Of a stretch of DNA of 60,000 nt, positions 1 through 12,235 are shown piece after piece. This DNA is from Bolinopsis microptera (lineage: Eukaryota > Ctenophora > Tentaculata > Lobata > Bolinopsidae): assembly GCF_026151205.1 (NCBI RefSeq), contig NC_087079.1, positions 13,604,945 to 13,664,944 on the forward strand, written 5' to 3'. The notes beneath the pieces are model-generated. The model was not told the DNA's origin. It saw only the letters and a list, made by a program, of their open reading frames with translations, and ran no database searches. The position numbers and the translations under genes are program-made. Numbering within the stretch: the first letter of the stretch is position 1; each line of letters begins with the position of its first letter.

Positions 1-3000
1 AAAAAAAATTTTTTGTATAAAAACTAAAAAAAATTTCTTTTGGGAATTTAAAACAGTTTTTCATTACGAAATTTAATAACAGGGAATCACCCCCAGGGCA
101 CTAAAAAATTTAAAAAAATTTAGCCCGAATAGAATTTAAAATCAAAGATAAATTTAACAATTTAAAATTAATTGAGGGTTTCTTTTAATTAAGTCCCCCC
201 AAATAAAGAAAGGGAAGAGGGGCCGGGGTTGAGTGATAATTTAAAAGTGAGGAAAGCTCTTTTATAATGTTTTCTTTAACATTTTTACTGAAGTGGAATG
301 AGTAAAACTAGTTTAGTTTACACCGGGTGGGTTACTTAAAAGGGGTTTCCCAGAGACTAAATGAAAAGGGTGAGGGGTTTAAATTTTTACGAAAATTTCG
401 GTTGTAGTTGGAGCAAGGAGGGGGAAGTTGCCCGGGTTTTGGAGAGAAATTTTTGTTTTTTAAGGATTAAGACAGCCTGACAGGAAACGTTACCAGGGTT
501 TTGGGGGAAGGCTCCCGGGTTGGATTTTTTTTTGCCCCTTTCCCCTCCCAAAAGTGTATCGCGATTTTTGGGAGGGTCCCGGCGTTTTTTAAGTAGGGTT
601 TTCCTAATACCCCTAGAGTTAAACCAAAATCTTTGGGGGGTCTTTTCCCACCACTAAATGCCCAGAAAAACCCCAAAAGCAAAAGGGGCCCACCGAGAAG
701 TTTTTCCGCTGCTTTTGGCAGGGCCCAGGGCTTGGGATTTATTCCACATTCCTTCCCCTGTTGGATGTTCTTCCCCTTAAACAGCAAAAACCCGGTCCCA
801 TCCTAAGGCGATTTATTTTGTTTCGGGAAAATAGCAGGCGATTATCAATTTTTGGGTTGCTTATTTTCCCTAAATTTAAAAAGAGGGGAAAGGAATGGAA
901 AAAGGCTTAAATTCCCTATTCCACTAACTGCCCGGTCAAAGGGGCCGATTTTCCCCCCCCCTCTTTACTAGGGGGCCCAGGGAGATCAGATTCATGTCAC
1001 AAATTTTAGTAAAGTAAATTAGTAATGTGATCCATCTTTAAAATTTTAAAACAAAACCTTTGAAAGGGTAAAATTTTTCACTTGTACATCATAGCGGTGA
1101 AATTAAAAATTTTAAAACAGGGAATCTTTAAATTTAAAAAACCGCTTTCCCCCCTCTTTAAAAACTAAAATCAAAAAAGGGGAAAGGAGCTCTTGCTAAA
1201 GGGGTTTTTTGAAATCTAGGGATGTGGGGAGAACGTGCCGGGGGCATGCAAGGGGAGGACCCGGGTTCAAGTGTTCTTAGGTATTTTATATACTGGAAAA
1301 ATGAAAGACAATAGTATCGCATGCAATCAACTTTGCCTACCTTCCCAAATTCATCTCTGGTGGGGAAGGATGTCTTAGCTACCGTTTCTAAAGGGATACT
1401 TCAACCCCCGGAAGAAGGAAAAGGGAAAAGGATTCAGCCTAAAGTCTGCCGGGCCCTTTAACGGGGGTTTTTAAAAATCCCGAGTGCATCCCCAAAAAAG
1501 CCCTCTTTTCAAAGGGTATGTGCGAGCTTTCAAAGATCAGCAAGTTTTTAAAGACTTTCACATCGACGGGTTGAGGGGTTGGAAAAGACACCCCCCAAGA
1601 GGCAAAGGAATTTAACCATCCCAAAATCCACATATCTGTTTTTTTTTGTATTGGGGGGGGTACTTTTTAAATTTTTTAAATCAAAAAAAAGGGGTAAAAA
1701 AAGGGCTAGATAAAAGGTAGGTTCACATGTTCTGTAAATCGTGTGGGGGAAATTAACATCACAAAATTAAACGGAACATCACTAATTTTTTACTTCATAT
1801 TTTGATTGACAAGCAGAAACTTGTCACAAGAAAAAGGGAATTCTTCTCGGAGCGGAGAAAGGGTCAAGCAAAAATGCCCTTGTGATGGTTCAATTATAAT
1901 CTGGGGATTCTCTTCTAATAAAAGGTTTTAAAAAAGAGCTAAAGAAGGACGATGAGAATTTTTTTGGGGGGGTTGCAGCCGATCGGAAACAGCTTCTTAA
2001 ACACGGTCAGCAGAGGGAGGTCTGGATTATGACCGTCCTTTTTCGGCAAGAAGATTTGGGAAAGTAAACCCTTGTTTGTCAGGGGAAAAAAACCGAGAAG
2101 TTGAATTTTCTCCCCCGCTCTCAAGGGGAAAAACCCGATGGGGTGAGCATTCGCTGAACAAAAAAAACCCCCGCAGTTTGGAGCGGGGGAACCTTTCAGC
2201 CCTTGGGACAGCTAGAGCTAAAGGTGCCCAATTTTTTCCCGGAATCGGGTTGATAGTGATTTCCCCCTAGCAGAACAAGATCTCTGGGGGCTTTAAAGGT
2301 CTGAAGAATCACAAAGCTCGGGAATTTGTTTGAAATTTCCAACAAAACAGCTGAAGTTTTGGGGCCCCGGGGTCTTTTAAAAACAGGTTTGAAAAAAACG
2401 TTTGCACGTTTTTGGGAGACGAAGAATTTTCCCAGAGGGGGGGGTTTAAAGGGTATCTTTGTTTTGGGTCCCAAAAAAGGGGTGATAAAATCATTTGCTG
2501 GGAAACAACGGGGCAAAAACCCTACCTCCCGGCATAAAAAAACTCTATCTTTTAAAAATAGTTTTTGCAACGGATGAATGGGGGGCTTGAAGAACGGGCT
2601 CCGAGAGTTTCAGTGCGGGTTCGGGAAAAAAAGGGTTGCTTTTGACAGATTTATTCGTTTTTTTTCCGTACTATTATCAAAACGGGAAATTGATTTTAAC
2701 CTCCCCCTGTATTTAAAATTTTGTTGATTTTTAAAGCTGCTTTCGTTTCATTTTAAGGGGAAGTTTACTGGAAAGCTTTCAGTCTTTTGGGGGCTTGCCT
2801 TGTAAATACTTTTCCATAATGAAAGCATTCTTTTGCGGAAACCGTCAGCTCTGTAAAGACAAAAAGGGGTGGCTCTCAGATTTTTTTGACGTTACATCGG
2901 GTTCGGGAAAGGGGGATATTCAGGGTCCACCTATCTTTTTTGTTTTGCATCAACCTCCCTGCGCAGCGGTGAGAAATAAACCCCCAAAATGTTGGTTTAC

Positions 3001-3875
3001 ACGGGGGAGTGCTGCGAGAGCTAACCACCAGCTTTTGGGCAGGATACAGTCTTTTTGGGGTTTCTGACTATGAAAAGATTTGGCTATCATGGCAACACAA
3101 GGACGGTCCCAGGGCGCTGAGCTTTTTAAAAGCAAGGGATGGGGGGCTCAGGGGTGGCCCCAGAATCAATTTCGAAGAAAACAGAGGTTTTGGCCATCGG
3201 GAAAGGGAAAAATCACAAGAGGCCGTTTTACTGGGAAACATCTTCCCGGGGGACATTCGTGGGAGGGCAAAGGCTAACCCCCAAGTCACAACTTTTACTT
3301 TACCTTGGGTCGTTATTTCAAGTGATGGGAATATTGGCCGGGGGCTTTTTCTGCACGGACCAAAAGCCCCGGGCATTCAATCAGCTCGGTAAAAATTTGG
3401 AAGAAACCCCCAAAAATTTTCCCAAAAAAAACACAAAATCCCGGTTTTTATGTTTTCAGATGTTTTAACAAAATTACTTTAGGGAAACGAAATCTGGAAA
3501 ACTACTTTAAAGCAAAATTCATCGCTTCGAAGTTTTCCATCAAAACGTTTGTGGGGAATCCCCTTTGAATTAAAGGGGTTCCCCCAAAAGGGGAAGTTCA
3601 AGTGTTGGGAGGGGGGAAGAATTTAAAACCCCGGGTTTTAAAACCCAAAATCAGTGCCCAAAAAGTTTTTCCCCTGGTTTGGACATGTTTCTAGAATGCC
3701 GGACACCCCGGGGGCCAAAGTAACAAAATTTAAAGGCACCTGCTCCCCCGGCCCAAAAATTTCCCCTTTTGGGGGGCCCCAAGGGAAAAAATTGGGAAAA
3801 ACCCTTTTTCCCGGGAAGAAAGCCCGTAAAAAAATTTTCAGGGGAAACCAGACAAATTTTATTTGATAAGGTCCA
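1..3875. other. Low-quality sequence without a supportable gene
   Basis: This stretch is unusually rich in runs of 3-7 identical bases (aaaa, tttt, gggg, cccc) on both strands. Open frames are short, overlap on both strands and match no family I recognise. The same texture appears in the satellite that follows, where comparison with a clean copy shows it is degradation of a normal sequence. Real exons could be hidden here, most likely in the more GC-rich 1.9-3.5 kb part, but none can be read. I report no gene. Confidence 0.6.
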
Positions 3876-6800
3876 TTTTAAGGGGGTTTAAATTAAATTA
3901 TTGGATCCCCGGAACTAGAAATAAATATACTGGGGTTTTGTGATTCCCTTTGGGGAAAGGGCTAATTTAAAATTGGAAAAAACCAAGGGGAATGAAATTA
4001 AATTTTTTGGGTTTCCAGGAACTAGAAAAAAAATATACTGGAATATTGGTTGGGTTCCATGGAGAGGTCTAATTTTTAATTGGAACCCCTCAAGGGGAAG
4101 GGAAAAAAAATTTTTTGGGTGCCAGGAAAAAAGAAATAAATTACTGGAATATTGTGATTTTCCTTTGGGGAGGTTTTAATTCTAATTGGGAAAAAAACAA
4201 GGGGGAAAGAAAAATTTTAAATTTTTTGGGTGGGAAGGGAAACTAGAAAAAAAATATACTGGGAAAATTTTTGATTCCATGGGGGAGGCCCAATTCTAAT
4301 TTTGGAAACCTCAAGGGGGAAAGAAATTAAATTTTTGGATGCCGGGAACCCGAAATAAATATACTGGAATTTTTTTGATTCCCCTGGAGAGGGCTAATTT
4401 AATTGGGGAAAAATCAAAAGGGGAAAAGAAAAATTTTAAATTTTTGGATGCCAGGGGAAATAGAAAAAAATATACTGGTTTTTTGTGATTCCAAAGGGGA
4501 GGCCCAATTCTTTTTTGGAACCTTTAAGGGGAATGAAATTAAAAAATTTTTGGGCCCCGGAACTAGAAATAAATATTCTGAATAAATGTGTTTTCCCTGG
4601 GAAAAGGGGCTTAAATTTAAAATTTGGAAATAAAGGGGGGGAAATTAAATTATTGGATGCCAGGAAATAAAAAAAATACGAAAATTTTGATTCCCCTGGG
4701 AGGGGCCCAATTCTAATTTGGAAAACCCTCAAGGGGAATGAAAAATTAAAATTTTTGGATGCCCGGAAAATAGAAATAAAAAAATAAGGGAAAATTGTTT
4801 TCCCTGGAAAGGTCTAAATTTTAAAATTTGGAAAACCAAACAAGGGGAATTAAAATTTAAAAATTTTTGGGTCCCGGAACTAGAAATAAAAATTTTTTTG
4901 GGAAAATTGTGATTCCATGGGAGGGGGCCCAATTCTAATTGGAAAACCCCAAGGGGGGGAAAAAATTAAATTATTGGATGCCCCGGAACCCAAAATAAAA
5001 TTTTACTGGGGAAAACTGTGTTTCCAGGGGGAGGTCCAATTTTAATTGGAAACCCTCAAGGGGAAATTAAAAATTTAAAATTTTTGGTTTCCCGGAAATA
5101 AAAAAAAATATACGGGAAAATTGTGATTCCCTGGAGAGGGGCCCAATTCTAATTTGGAACCTCAAGGGGGGAAAGAAATTAAATTTTTGGATGCCCGGGA
5201 AATAGAAATAAATATACTGGAATATTGTGATTCCTTTGGGGAGGCCCCAATTTAATTGGGAAACCCTCAAGGGGAAAAGAAATTTAAAATTTTGGGTGCC
5301 CGGAAAAATAGAAATAAAATACTTGGGGAAAAATTGTGATTCCTTTGGAAAAGGGGGTAATTCTAATTGGAAAACCCTCAAGGGGAAAAAGAAAAAAAAA
5401 TTATTGGATGCCAGGAACTAAAATAAAAATAAATGGGGGAAAAATTTTGAAATTTCCCTGGATGGCCTAATTTTTAATTTGGGAAAACCCCAAAGGGGAA
5501 AAAAAATTAAATTAATTTGGGTGCCCCGGAAAAAAATAAATATACTGGAATTTTGTGTTTCCATGGGGAAGGGGGCTAAAATTTTAAATTTTAACCCTCA
5601 AGGGGAAAAGAAATTAAAATTTTTGGATGCCCCGGAACTAGGGAAAAAATTTTACTGGAATATTGTGAATTTTCCCTGGAGAGGTCTAATTTTTAATTGG
5701 GAAAACCAAACCCAAAGGGGGGTGAAATTTAAATTTTTGGGTGCCAGGAACTAGAAATAAAAATTTCTGGGGAAATTGTGATTCCATGGAAGGCCCAAAA
5801 TTTTAAAATTGGGAAACCCTTTAAGGGGAAAGAAATTAAATTATTGGATGCCAGGAAATAGAAAAAAAATTTACTGGGAAAATTTTTTTGTTTTCCCTTT
5901 GGGGAGGTCTAATTCTAATTGGAAAACCCTCCCCCGGGGGAAAGGGAAAATTAAAATTAAATTTGGGTTCCAGGGGCTAAAAAAAATATACTGGAATATT
6001 GTGATTCCATGGGAGGCCTAATTCAAAATTTGGGAAACCCTCAAGGGGAATGAAATTAAATTATTGGGGTGCCAGGGAAATAGAAATTTAAAAATACTGG
6101 AAATCGTGGTTTTTTCCCTGGGGAAGGCAATTTAATTGGGAAAAAAACAAAGGGGGAAAGAAATTAAAAAATTTTTGGGTGCCAGGGAAATAGAAATAAT
6201 TTTATGGAATATTGTGATTCCCTTTGGGGAGGCCCAATTTTAATTTGGAAAACCCAAAAAGGGGGGAAAGAAATTAAATTATTTGGGTGCCGGGAACTAA
6301 AATAAATATCCGGAAAAATTTTGATTCCATGGGAGGGCTAATTCTAATTGGAACCATCAAGGGGAATGGGAAATTAAATTTTTGGTTGGGCCCGGGAAAT
6401 AAAATAAATAACTGGAATATTGTGATTCCCTTGGGGAGGGCCCAATTCTAATTGGAACCATCAAGGGAATGAAATTAAAATTTTGGATGCCAGGGGAAAT
6501 AGAAATAAATTTTACTGGAAAACTGTGTTTTTTCCCTGGAGGGTCCCCAATTCTAATTTTGGGAAACCATCAAGGGGAATGAAAAAAAAATTATTGGGCC
6601 AGGAACCAAAAATAAAAAATATGGAATAATTTTTGATTCCATGGGGGGTCCCAATTCAATTGGAACCTTTAAGGGGAAAGAAATTAAATTATTGGGTGCC
6701 AAACTAGAAATAAATATTAATGGGAAAATTGTGGGTTTCCAAAGGAGAGGGCCCAAAATTTTAATTTTGGAAAACCCTCAAGGGGAAAGAAAATTTAAAA

Positions 6801-8902
6801 TTTTTGGAAAGCCAGGAAACTAGAAAATTTTAAAAATATGGAATATTGTGATTCCCGGGGGGTTTAATTCTAATTGGGGGCCATTTTAGGGGAAAAATTA
6901 AATTATTTTTTCCAGGACCCAGAATTTAAAAATATCTGGAATAAATTTTATTTTAAAGGAGAGGCCCTAATTTTTAAAATTGGGGAAACCCTCAAGGGGA
7001 ATGAAATTAAATTATTGGAAGCCAAGGGAAAATATAAAAAAATATACTGGAATTTCTGTTTTTCCGGGGGAGGTCTATTTTAATTGGAAAACCCTCCCGG
7101 GGGGAAAAGAAATTAAATTTTTGGATGCCAGGGAAAAAAGGGAAAAAAATATACTGGAAAATTGTGATTCCCTGGGGAGGTCTAATTTTTAATTGGAAAC
7201 CCTCAAAGGGGGAAAGAAATTAAAAAATTTTTGGGTGCCAGGAACAAGGGAAAAAAAATACTGGAAATTTTTTGAAATTTAAAGGAGAAGGGGCCCAAAA
7301 ACTAATTTTGGGAAATTTAAGGGGAATGAAAATTAAAAAATTTGGGTGCCAGGGGAAAAAGAAATAAAAATAATGGAAAAATTGTGATTTCCTGGAGAGG
7401 CCTAATTCTAATTTGGGGAAACCCTCAAGGGAATGAAAATTTAATTATTGGATGCCAGGAACTAGAAATAAATATTCTGGAAAATTGGGGGATTCCATGG
7501 AAGGGGCAAATTCCCAATTGGAACCCTCAAGGGGGAATGAAAAATTTTAAAATTTTTGGATGCCAAAGGGGGTTGAAAAAATATACTGGAAATTGTGATT
7601 CCCTGGGGAGGGGCCCAATTCTTTGGGGAAACCCAAGGGGAATGGGAAAATTTAAAATTTTTGGATCCAGGGTAGAAAATTAAAAATTTTTGGAATTTCT
7701 GGGTTTTTTATTTGGGGAGGTCTAATTTAATTTGGAAAACCTCAAAGGGGGGTTTAAATTAAATTTTTGGATGGGCCCGGAACTAGAAAAAAATATTCGG
7801 GGGGTATTGGTTTTTTGGGGAGGTCTTTAAATTTTAATTGGAACCATCAAGGGGAAAAGAAAATTAAAAAATTTTTGGAAATTTTCCCGGAAATAGAAAT
7901 TAAAAAATACTGGAATTAAATTTTTTGAATTTCCCCCGGGGGAGGCCCAAATTTTAATTGGAAAACCCTCAAGGGGAATGAAATTTTAAAATTTTTGTTG
8001 CCAGGGAAAATAGAAATTTAAAAATACTGGAATACTGTGTTTCCCTGGAGAGGTCAATTCCAATTGGAACCATCAAGGGGAATGAAATTAAAATTTTGGT
8101 TTTCCAGGGGAATAGAAAAAAAATTAGGGGGAAAAATTTTTGTTCCATGGAGAGGGTTTAAATTTAATTGGAACCATCAAGGGGGGAAAGAAATTAAATT
8201 ATTGGGGTTCCCGGAAATAAAAATAATTTTACTGGGAAAAATTGTGATTCCTTTGGGAAGGGCCCAATTTTTAATTGGAACCACAAGGGGGAAAGAAATT
8301 AAATTATTTTGGGTGCCCCGGAAATAGAAATAAATTACTGGAATTTTTGTGATTCCCTGGGGAGGTCTAATTTTTTAAATTGGGGAAACCTTTAAGGGGG
8401 AAAAAATTAAAATTTTTTGGGTGCCAGGGAAAAGAAATTAAAATACTGGAATATTTTGATTCCAGGGGGAGGCCTAATTCTAATTGGAAACCCTCAAAGG
8501 GGGGGTGAAAAATTTAAAAAATTGGATGCCCGGAACTAGAAAAAAATATACTGGGAAAACGGGTTTCCAAAGGAGAGGTCTTTAATTTTCTAATTTTGGG
8601 AAACCCTCAAGGGGAATGAAATTAAAAATTTTTGGAAGCCAGGAACTAGAAATTTAAAATACTGAATATTTTGATTCCATGGAGAGGCCCCAATTCCCAA
8701 TTGGAACCCTTTAAGGGGAAAAGAAATTTAAAATTTTGGGGGCCAGGAAATAAAATAAATTCTGGAAAATTGTGATTCCCCCGGAGAGGTCTAATTCTAA
8801 TTGGAAAAACCCTCAAGGGGGAAAGAAAATTTAAAAAAATTTGGGTGCCAGGAACTAAAAAAAATTTTCTGGAATTTTTGGGGTTTTTTCCCTGGGGAGG
8901 CT
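3876..8902 (+). repeat. Degraded array of the 99-bp satellite (about 50 copies)
   Basis: Successive units keep recognisable anchors such as GGATGCCAGGAACTAGAAAT, TAATTCTAATTGGAA and TTGTGATTCC, in the same order and orientation as the clean 99-bp array at 23,374-26,567. Spacing is about 95-105 bases, which gives roughly 50 units. Deviations are mostly alternating bases replaced by homopolymers (gagag to gggag, tatact to tttact, aatattg to aattttg) and lengthened runs. That looks like poor base calling or consensus, not mutational decay. Many units read accCtcaagg where the clean array reads accAtcaagg, so a true variant family may lie under the noise. Small open frames here are artefacts. Confidence 0.85.
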
Positions 8903-10430
8903 TCACATAGGGAAAGTGCCTAAGCGTTTTCCCGCGTGCGCGCTTGTTTCACAAGTAGGATAAAACACATACAGACAGCACACATAAGATGGTTCGTGGG
9001 CGCCCCGCAGGGCTGATAATTGGTTGGGTTTTTAAACCCCCGGGGGCACGTACATCGTGTGCGATTATTTATACTTTTTCGAAGGGGTATAAATGCCTCT
9101 TGTTTTTTTTAAATTTGGTATTGGGTTTACTTTTAGACGAAAATACAGGGAAATTTCGGTAAAATAAAACGATTAATTTTAAAATTGTACCCGGGGGGCC
9201 CCAAAAATAAATACCCCTAATTTGGAAATTTTTTTTAGCTGATAAATGGGGTGCCCAATTTAAATACTTCCTTCTGGGATGACTTAGTACCCCACTGGTT
9301 CGAGGAAATTTTTTCAAATCGGGAAAAAAAAATTTGCGTTCATTTTTTTAAATGGAAGTTCATTTTAACATTTATTTTTAAAATTTGGATAGGGCCCGGG
9401 TCAAGCTAAATGTTAAATTTAATTGTGTTTGGCCCCCTTCGAATTAAGTTTGTCCTGAAAGAATTTGAACTGTAGCCCCTTTTCAGTTACCGAGATAAGA
9501 GCATTTAAGGTTTTTTCATTTCGGGGTTTATTTTAGGTGATTGGTTTTTCCCAAACAAGTGATAAAAGGGTTAACCCCCTTAACCCACCCCCTTAAAAAA
9601 TTATGGGAATTGTTGAGGGTGCCCAAAATTTTTGGGGGTCGTGGTTTACGGTGTCCCCATAAACACCCAGTCTTTTTGGGAAACGAGATACAGAAAATTC
9701 TTGTTTTAAATTCGTCATTTCTACTCCGTTTTGCCTTTAGGTTTTCCCGATTTTTATTCAAAAATTTGATAAACTACCGTCTTCCCGAAAACAATTTGGC
9801 GTTCAGCTTTTTTCAGAGGGGAAAAAAATTTAGGTTTTTTTTAAAAATTGAATTTTGGGGGGGGTTTTAAAATATTCGAAATTTTTTAAATTTTGACGCG
9901 GAACCTCGAACCGTTAAAATACAGTTTTCCATCCCGCAAAAAGCAAAAAGTCTCAAATATAAAACCCCGGGCCCGGGGCTATTAAGGCCCAAAGTTTTGG
10001 GTACTTAAATTTTTTGGCCCCCCCTGTACAAACAAAAATCATCACGAAACAGGGATTAACTTTCCCCGCTCTTTCAACTTATACTTTTGTTTCTATGCGA
10101 ACAAAGGTTTCACAACCCAAAAAATTTGTATTTCTTTTTTAGGGTTTAAAAAAAAACAGTATTCAGTTTTTTCCGTACTACCCCCCTACTATAAGGGGAC
10201 TTCAACTTAAAAGCGGGGCAAAGGTCAAAGTATTGGAAAAAAAATAAATTTAAAAAACAAACGGGCCCCCTGCCTGACTTTTTTAAAAAAATGGAAACAC
10301 TTCTCAAAATTAATTTTTTTGCTTCTCAAAAAAATTTTTCAAACTAACAATTTTCGACGTTAAACAGCTACATTAAAAACATTAACATTACACTTCACAA
10401 TCCGAAAGGAAGGGGCTCGTCGCTGCAGGC
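8903..10430. other. Low-quality sequence after the satellite, no gene seen
   Basis: Homopolymer-rich texture continues to about 10,400 and then stops, after which the sequence looks normal. Apart from a GC-rich hairpin motif near 8,916-8,956 I recognise nothing. Open frames at 9.07-9.32 kb and 9.53-9.87 kb lie on opposite strands, match no family and contain many long runs. Confidence 0.5.
8916..8956 (+). repeat. Copy of a dispersed GC-rich hairpin motif
   Basis: A GC-rich block ending GCGCTTGTTTCACAAG resembles copies at 20,349-20,377, 30,791-30,832 and, inverted, 43,971-44,016. The core CTTGT-TTC-ACAAG can fold into a small hairpin. This copy sits just past the end of the degraded satellite and may itself contain consensus errors. 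Confidence 0.5.
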
Positions 10431-10465
10431 CTGACTTTGACTTGATCCTGAAAAAGTACATGTCA

Positions 10466-10692
10466 TTGAGGTACCGCGACAATTGTGAATTGACCCCCCG
10501 ACAATTGACCCCCTATGTAATTACACTGGGGTCAATTGTCGCGAAAATCTAGGGTTTATTACGACAATTGGCCCCCCGAAAATTGACCCACCGACAATTG
10601 ACCCCCTACCTATGTAATTTAAACTAGGGTCAATTGTCGCGAAATCTAGGACTTAGTACGACAATTGACCCCCATGTAATTACACTGGGTCA
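10466..10692. repeat. Tandem palindromes built on CGACAATTGACCCC
   Basis: Two units of about 130 bases each hold an inverted repeat: CGACAATTGACCCC, a short AT-rich loop containing ATGTAATT, then GGGGTCAATTGTCG. A third partial unit runs into the telomere-like array, and related pieces (GGGGGGTTAATTGT, GTAAATTGTCG) appear on its far side at 10,860-10,892. The telomere-like repeats therefore sit inside, or next to, a palindromic repeat element. No coding potential. Confidence 0.75.
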
Positions 10693-10698
10693 AATTGA

Positions 10699-10839
10699 TC
10701 GGGTTAGGGTCAGGGTCAGGGTCAGAGTCAGTGGTCAGGGTTAGGCTAGGGTTAGGGTTAGGGTTAGGGTCAGGGTCAGGGTCCAGGGTCAGGGTCAGGG
10801 TCAGGGTCAGGGTCAGGGTCAGGGTCAGGGTCAGGGTTA
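10699..10839 (+). repeat. Telomere-like array of GGGTTA and GGGTCA hexamers
   Basis: About 23 hexamers alternate between TTAGGG and the variant TCAGGG, with long pure runs of GGGTCA at the right end. TTAGGG is the usual animal telomere unit. Such a short, mixed array inside other repeats is an interstitial telomere-like sequence and not a chromosome end. It lies just right of the low-quality zone, so a misassembled subtelomere cannot be excluded. Confidence 0.85.
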
Positions 10840-11165
10840 ATTGTATTAAATTATATTGTCGGGGGGTTAATTGTTGGGGGGTAAATTGTCGCCCACCCGT
10901 CATTTAATGTAATTACATTAATACAATATAATACATAATACAATGTAAATGTTGCTGTTACAAAATGTATAGCTAACATAAGCGAGCGTTCATGTATGAC
11001 GTCAGCAGCCGAGGGAAAAGGGTATTTGGAAATGCTGACGGTTGCTGACAGGAGGGGGAGGTATGAGCCTTGTTAACGTCAACAAAAATACGTGAATTCA
11101 AATCAATTTTATTAGCAATAAAACGTCACTAATTTCCTTAAAATTAGTACTCGAACTGAACTCTG

Positions 11166-12110
11166 GTGACCAACTGCTTAAATCAGTCACACACTAATTT
11201 CCCTGCCTCATGCCTACTACTGGAAACTGTATCTCCAGACAAGTGTCAGGACGTTTACTATTGCAATGCATGCATGCATAGTATGCATTGGTTGCTCTTC
11301 AAAAAGGTTAGCAAAAAGATAAAGAGTGCGACCCTGATAAACTTTTGGGAGAGATTCATCGACGACATATTTGGAGTGTGGATGGGGACAGCGGGACAAT
11401 TTACAATGTTTGTCGAATTGTTGAACAAACTGGCTAAATCAAACTGACAGAACCATATAGAATCAAGGTTAAACTTTTTAGACCTTACTCTAAGCTTGGA
11501 CTCCGAAAATCAGATCTGGTTACAAGCTATTTAGAAAGGAAAACAGATGCTAGGAACTACTTGAGATCAGATACATATGTAGTTTCCAACCCCACCATGT
11601 GTAGAGGACCTGGGCGAACTAAAGGAGGATCTTGCCAGATGCGGACACAACAACAACGGTGACAACTAGAAGAAATCGAGCCGAAAGCAATACAGAGGTC
11701 TATTGAGAACCCAGGAAATCCAACCAGAGACACTGAGGATAAGACACAACAGAGCCTCGTATTTTCCGTACAACACTCTTGATAACATTAGTCTTACAAA
11801 GTTGGTTAAGAACTTAACTTGGTCATTAAGCTACTAGGTTAATGTTATGTGGGGATGTAACGGATAGTATTTGCACTAGGAAAACATCCTTCAATCGGTA
11901 TACACTAGAAAAGAATCGACAACTGGGACAACTGGAAACCCCTTGAATGTAGGACAATTACAGAGGTGTAATGGACCTAGCTGCAAATTTGCCCCGTCCT
12001 CTTTGACAAGGACTCAAAAGATCATGGTCAACAACACAGAACTGGTGCTAAGACGGAACTCTAAAATGCAAGGACAAGCATGTTATCTACCTTATTGGTC
12101 ATAATTTATC
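11166..12110 (+). pseudogene. Penelope-like retroelement relic (reverse transcriptase and linker)
   Basis: An open frame at 11,166-11,447 ends with RFIDDIFGVWMGT and a following FVELLNKL, which fits reverse-transcriptase motif C (x-x-DD, here FIDD at residues 64-67) of Penelope-like elements. Past several stops, other frames continue the expected order. KTDARNYLRSDTY near 11,540 fits the segment after the palm. A Cys-containing linker, RCNGPSCKF, lies near 11,970 and is followed by QGQACYLPYW near 12,070, like the linker before a GIY-YIG endonuclease. No intact endonuclease is seen. Stops and frameshifts make this a dead copy. Assignment to the Penelope class is by motif order only; another retroelement class is possible for the degraded parts. 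Confidence 0.6.
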
Positions 12111-12235
12111 ACGGACATACTTTCACACTGAAGACCTCAGCGTGAATAATTATGTCCGTGAAAATAATGTCTGTGGTATTAAGGTCCGTGAATAATAAAG
12201 TCCGATAATTATTTCCATTAATTTTAGTGTGCGTC
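12111..12235. repeat. Short repeats of TCCGTG, possible retroelement end
   Basis: CACGGACATA near 12,113 is complementary to TATGTCCGTG near 12,160, and further GTCCGTG or GTCTGTG copies follow at about 30-base spacing. The block directly follows the Penelope-like relic and may be its terminal region. I see no function beyond the inverted and direct repeats. Confidence 0.45.

Noticed and set aside
2196-3468. Overlapping open frames on both strands with higher GC
   Set aside because: Low-quality consensus, no recognised domain, no splice-consistent structure.
3940-8906. Many 60-110 codon frames with repeated GNEIKLLDA-like segments
   Set aside because: All are translations of the 99-bp satellite; frame changes from unit to unit and no start or gene structure is kept.
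10646-10907. Frames rich in Thr-Leu or Gly-Ser-Val-Arg repeats
   Set aside because: Translation of the telomere-like hexamer array.
12113-12175. Hammerhead ribozyme
   Set aside because: CTGAAGA fits CUGANGA, but the GAAA element is GAAT and stem II does not pair. Kept only as a weak note.
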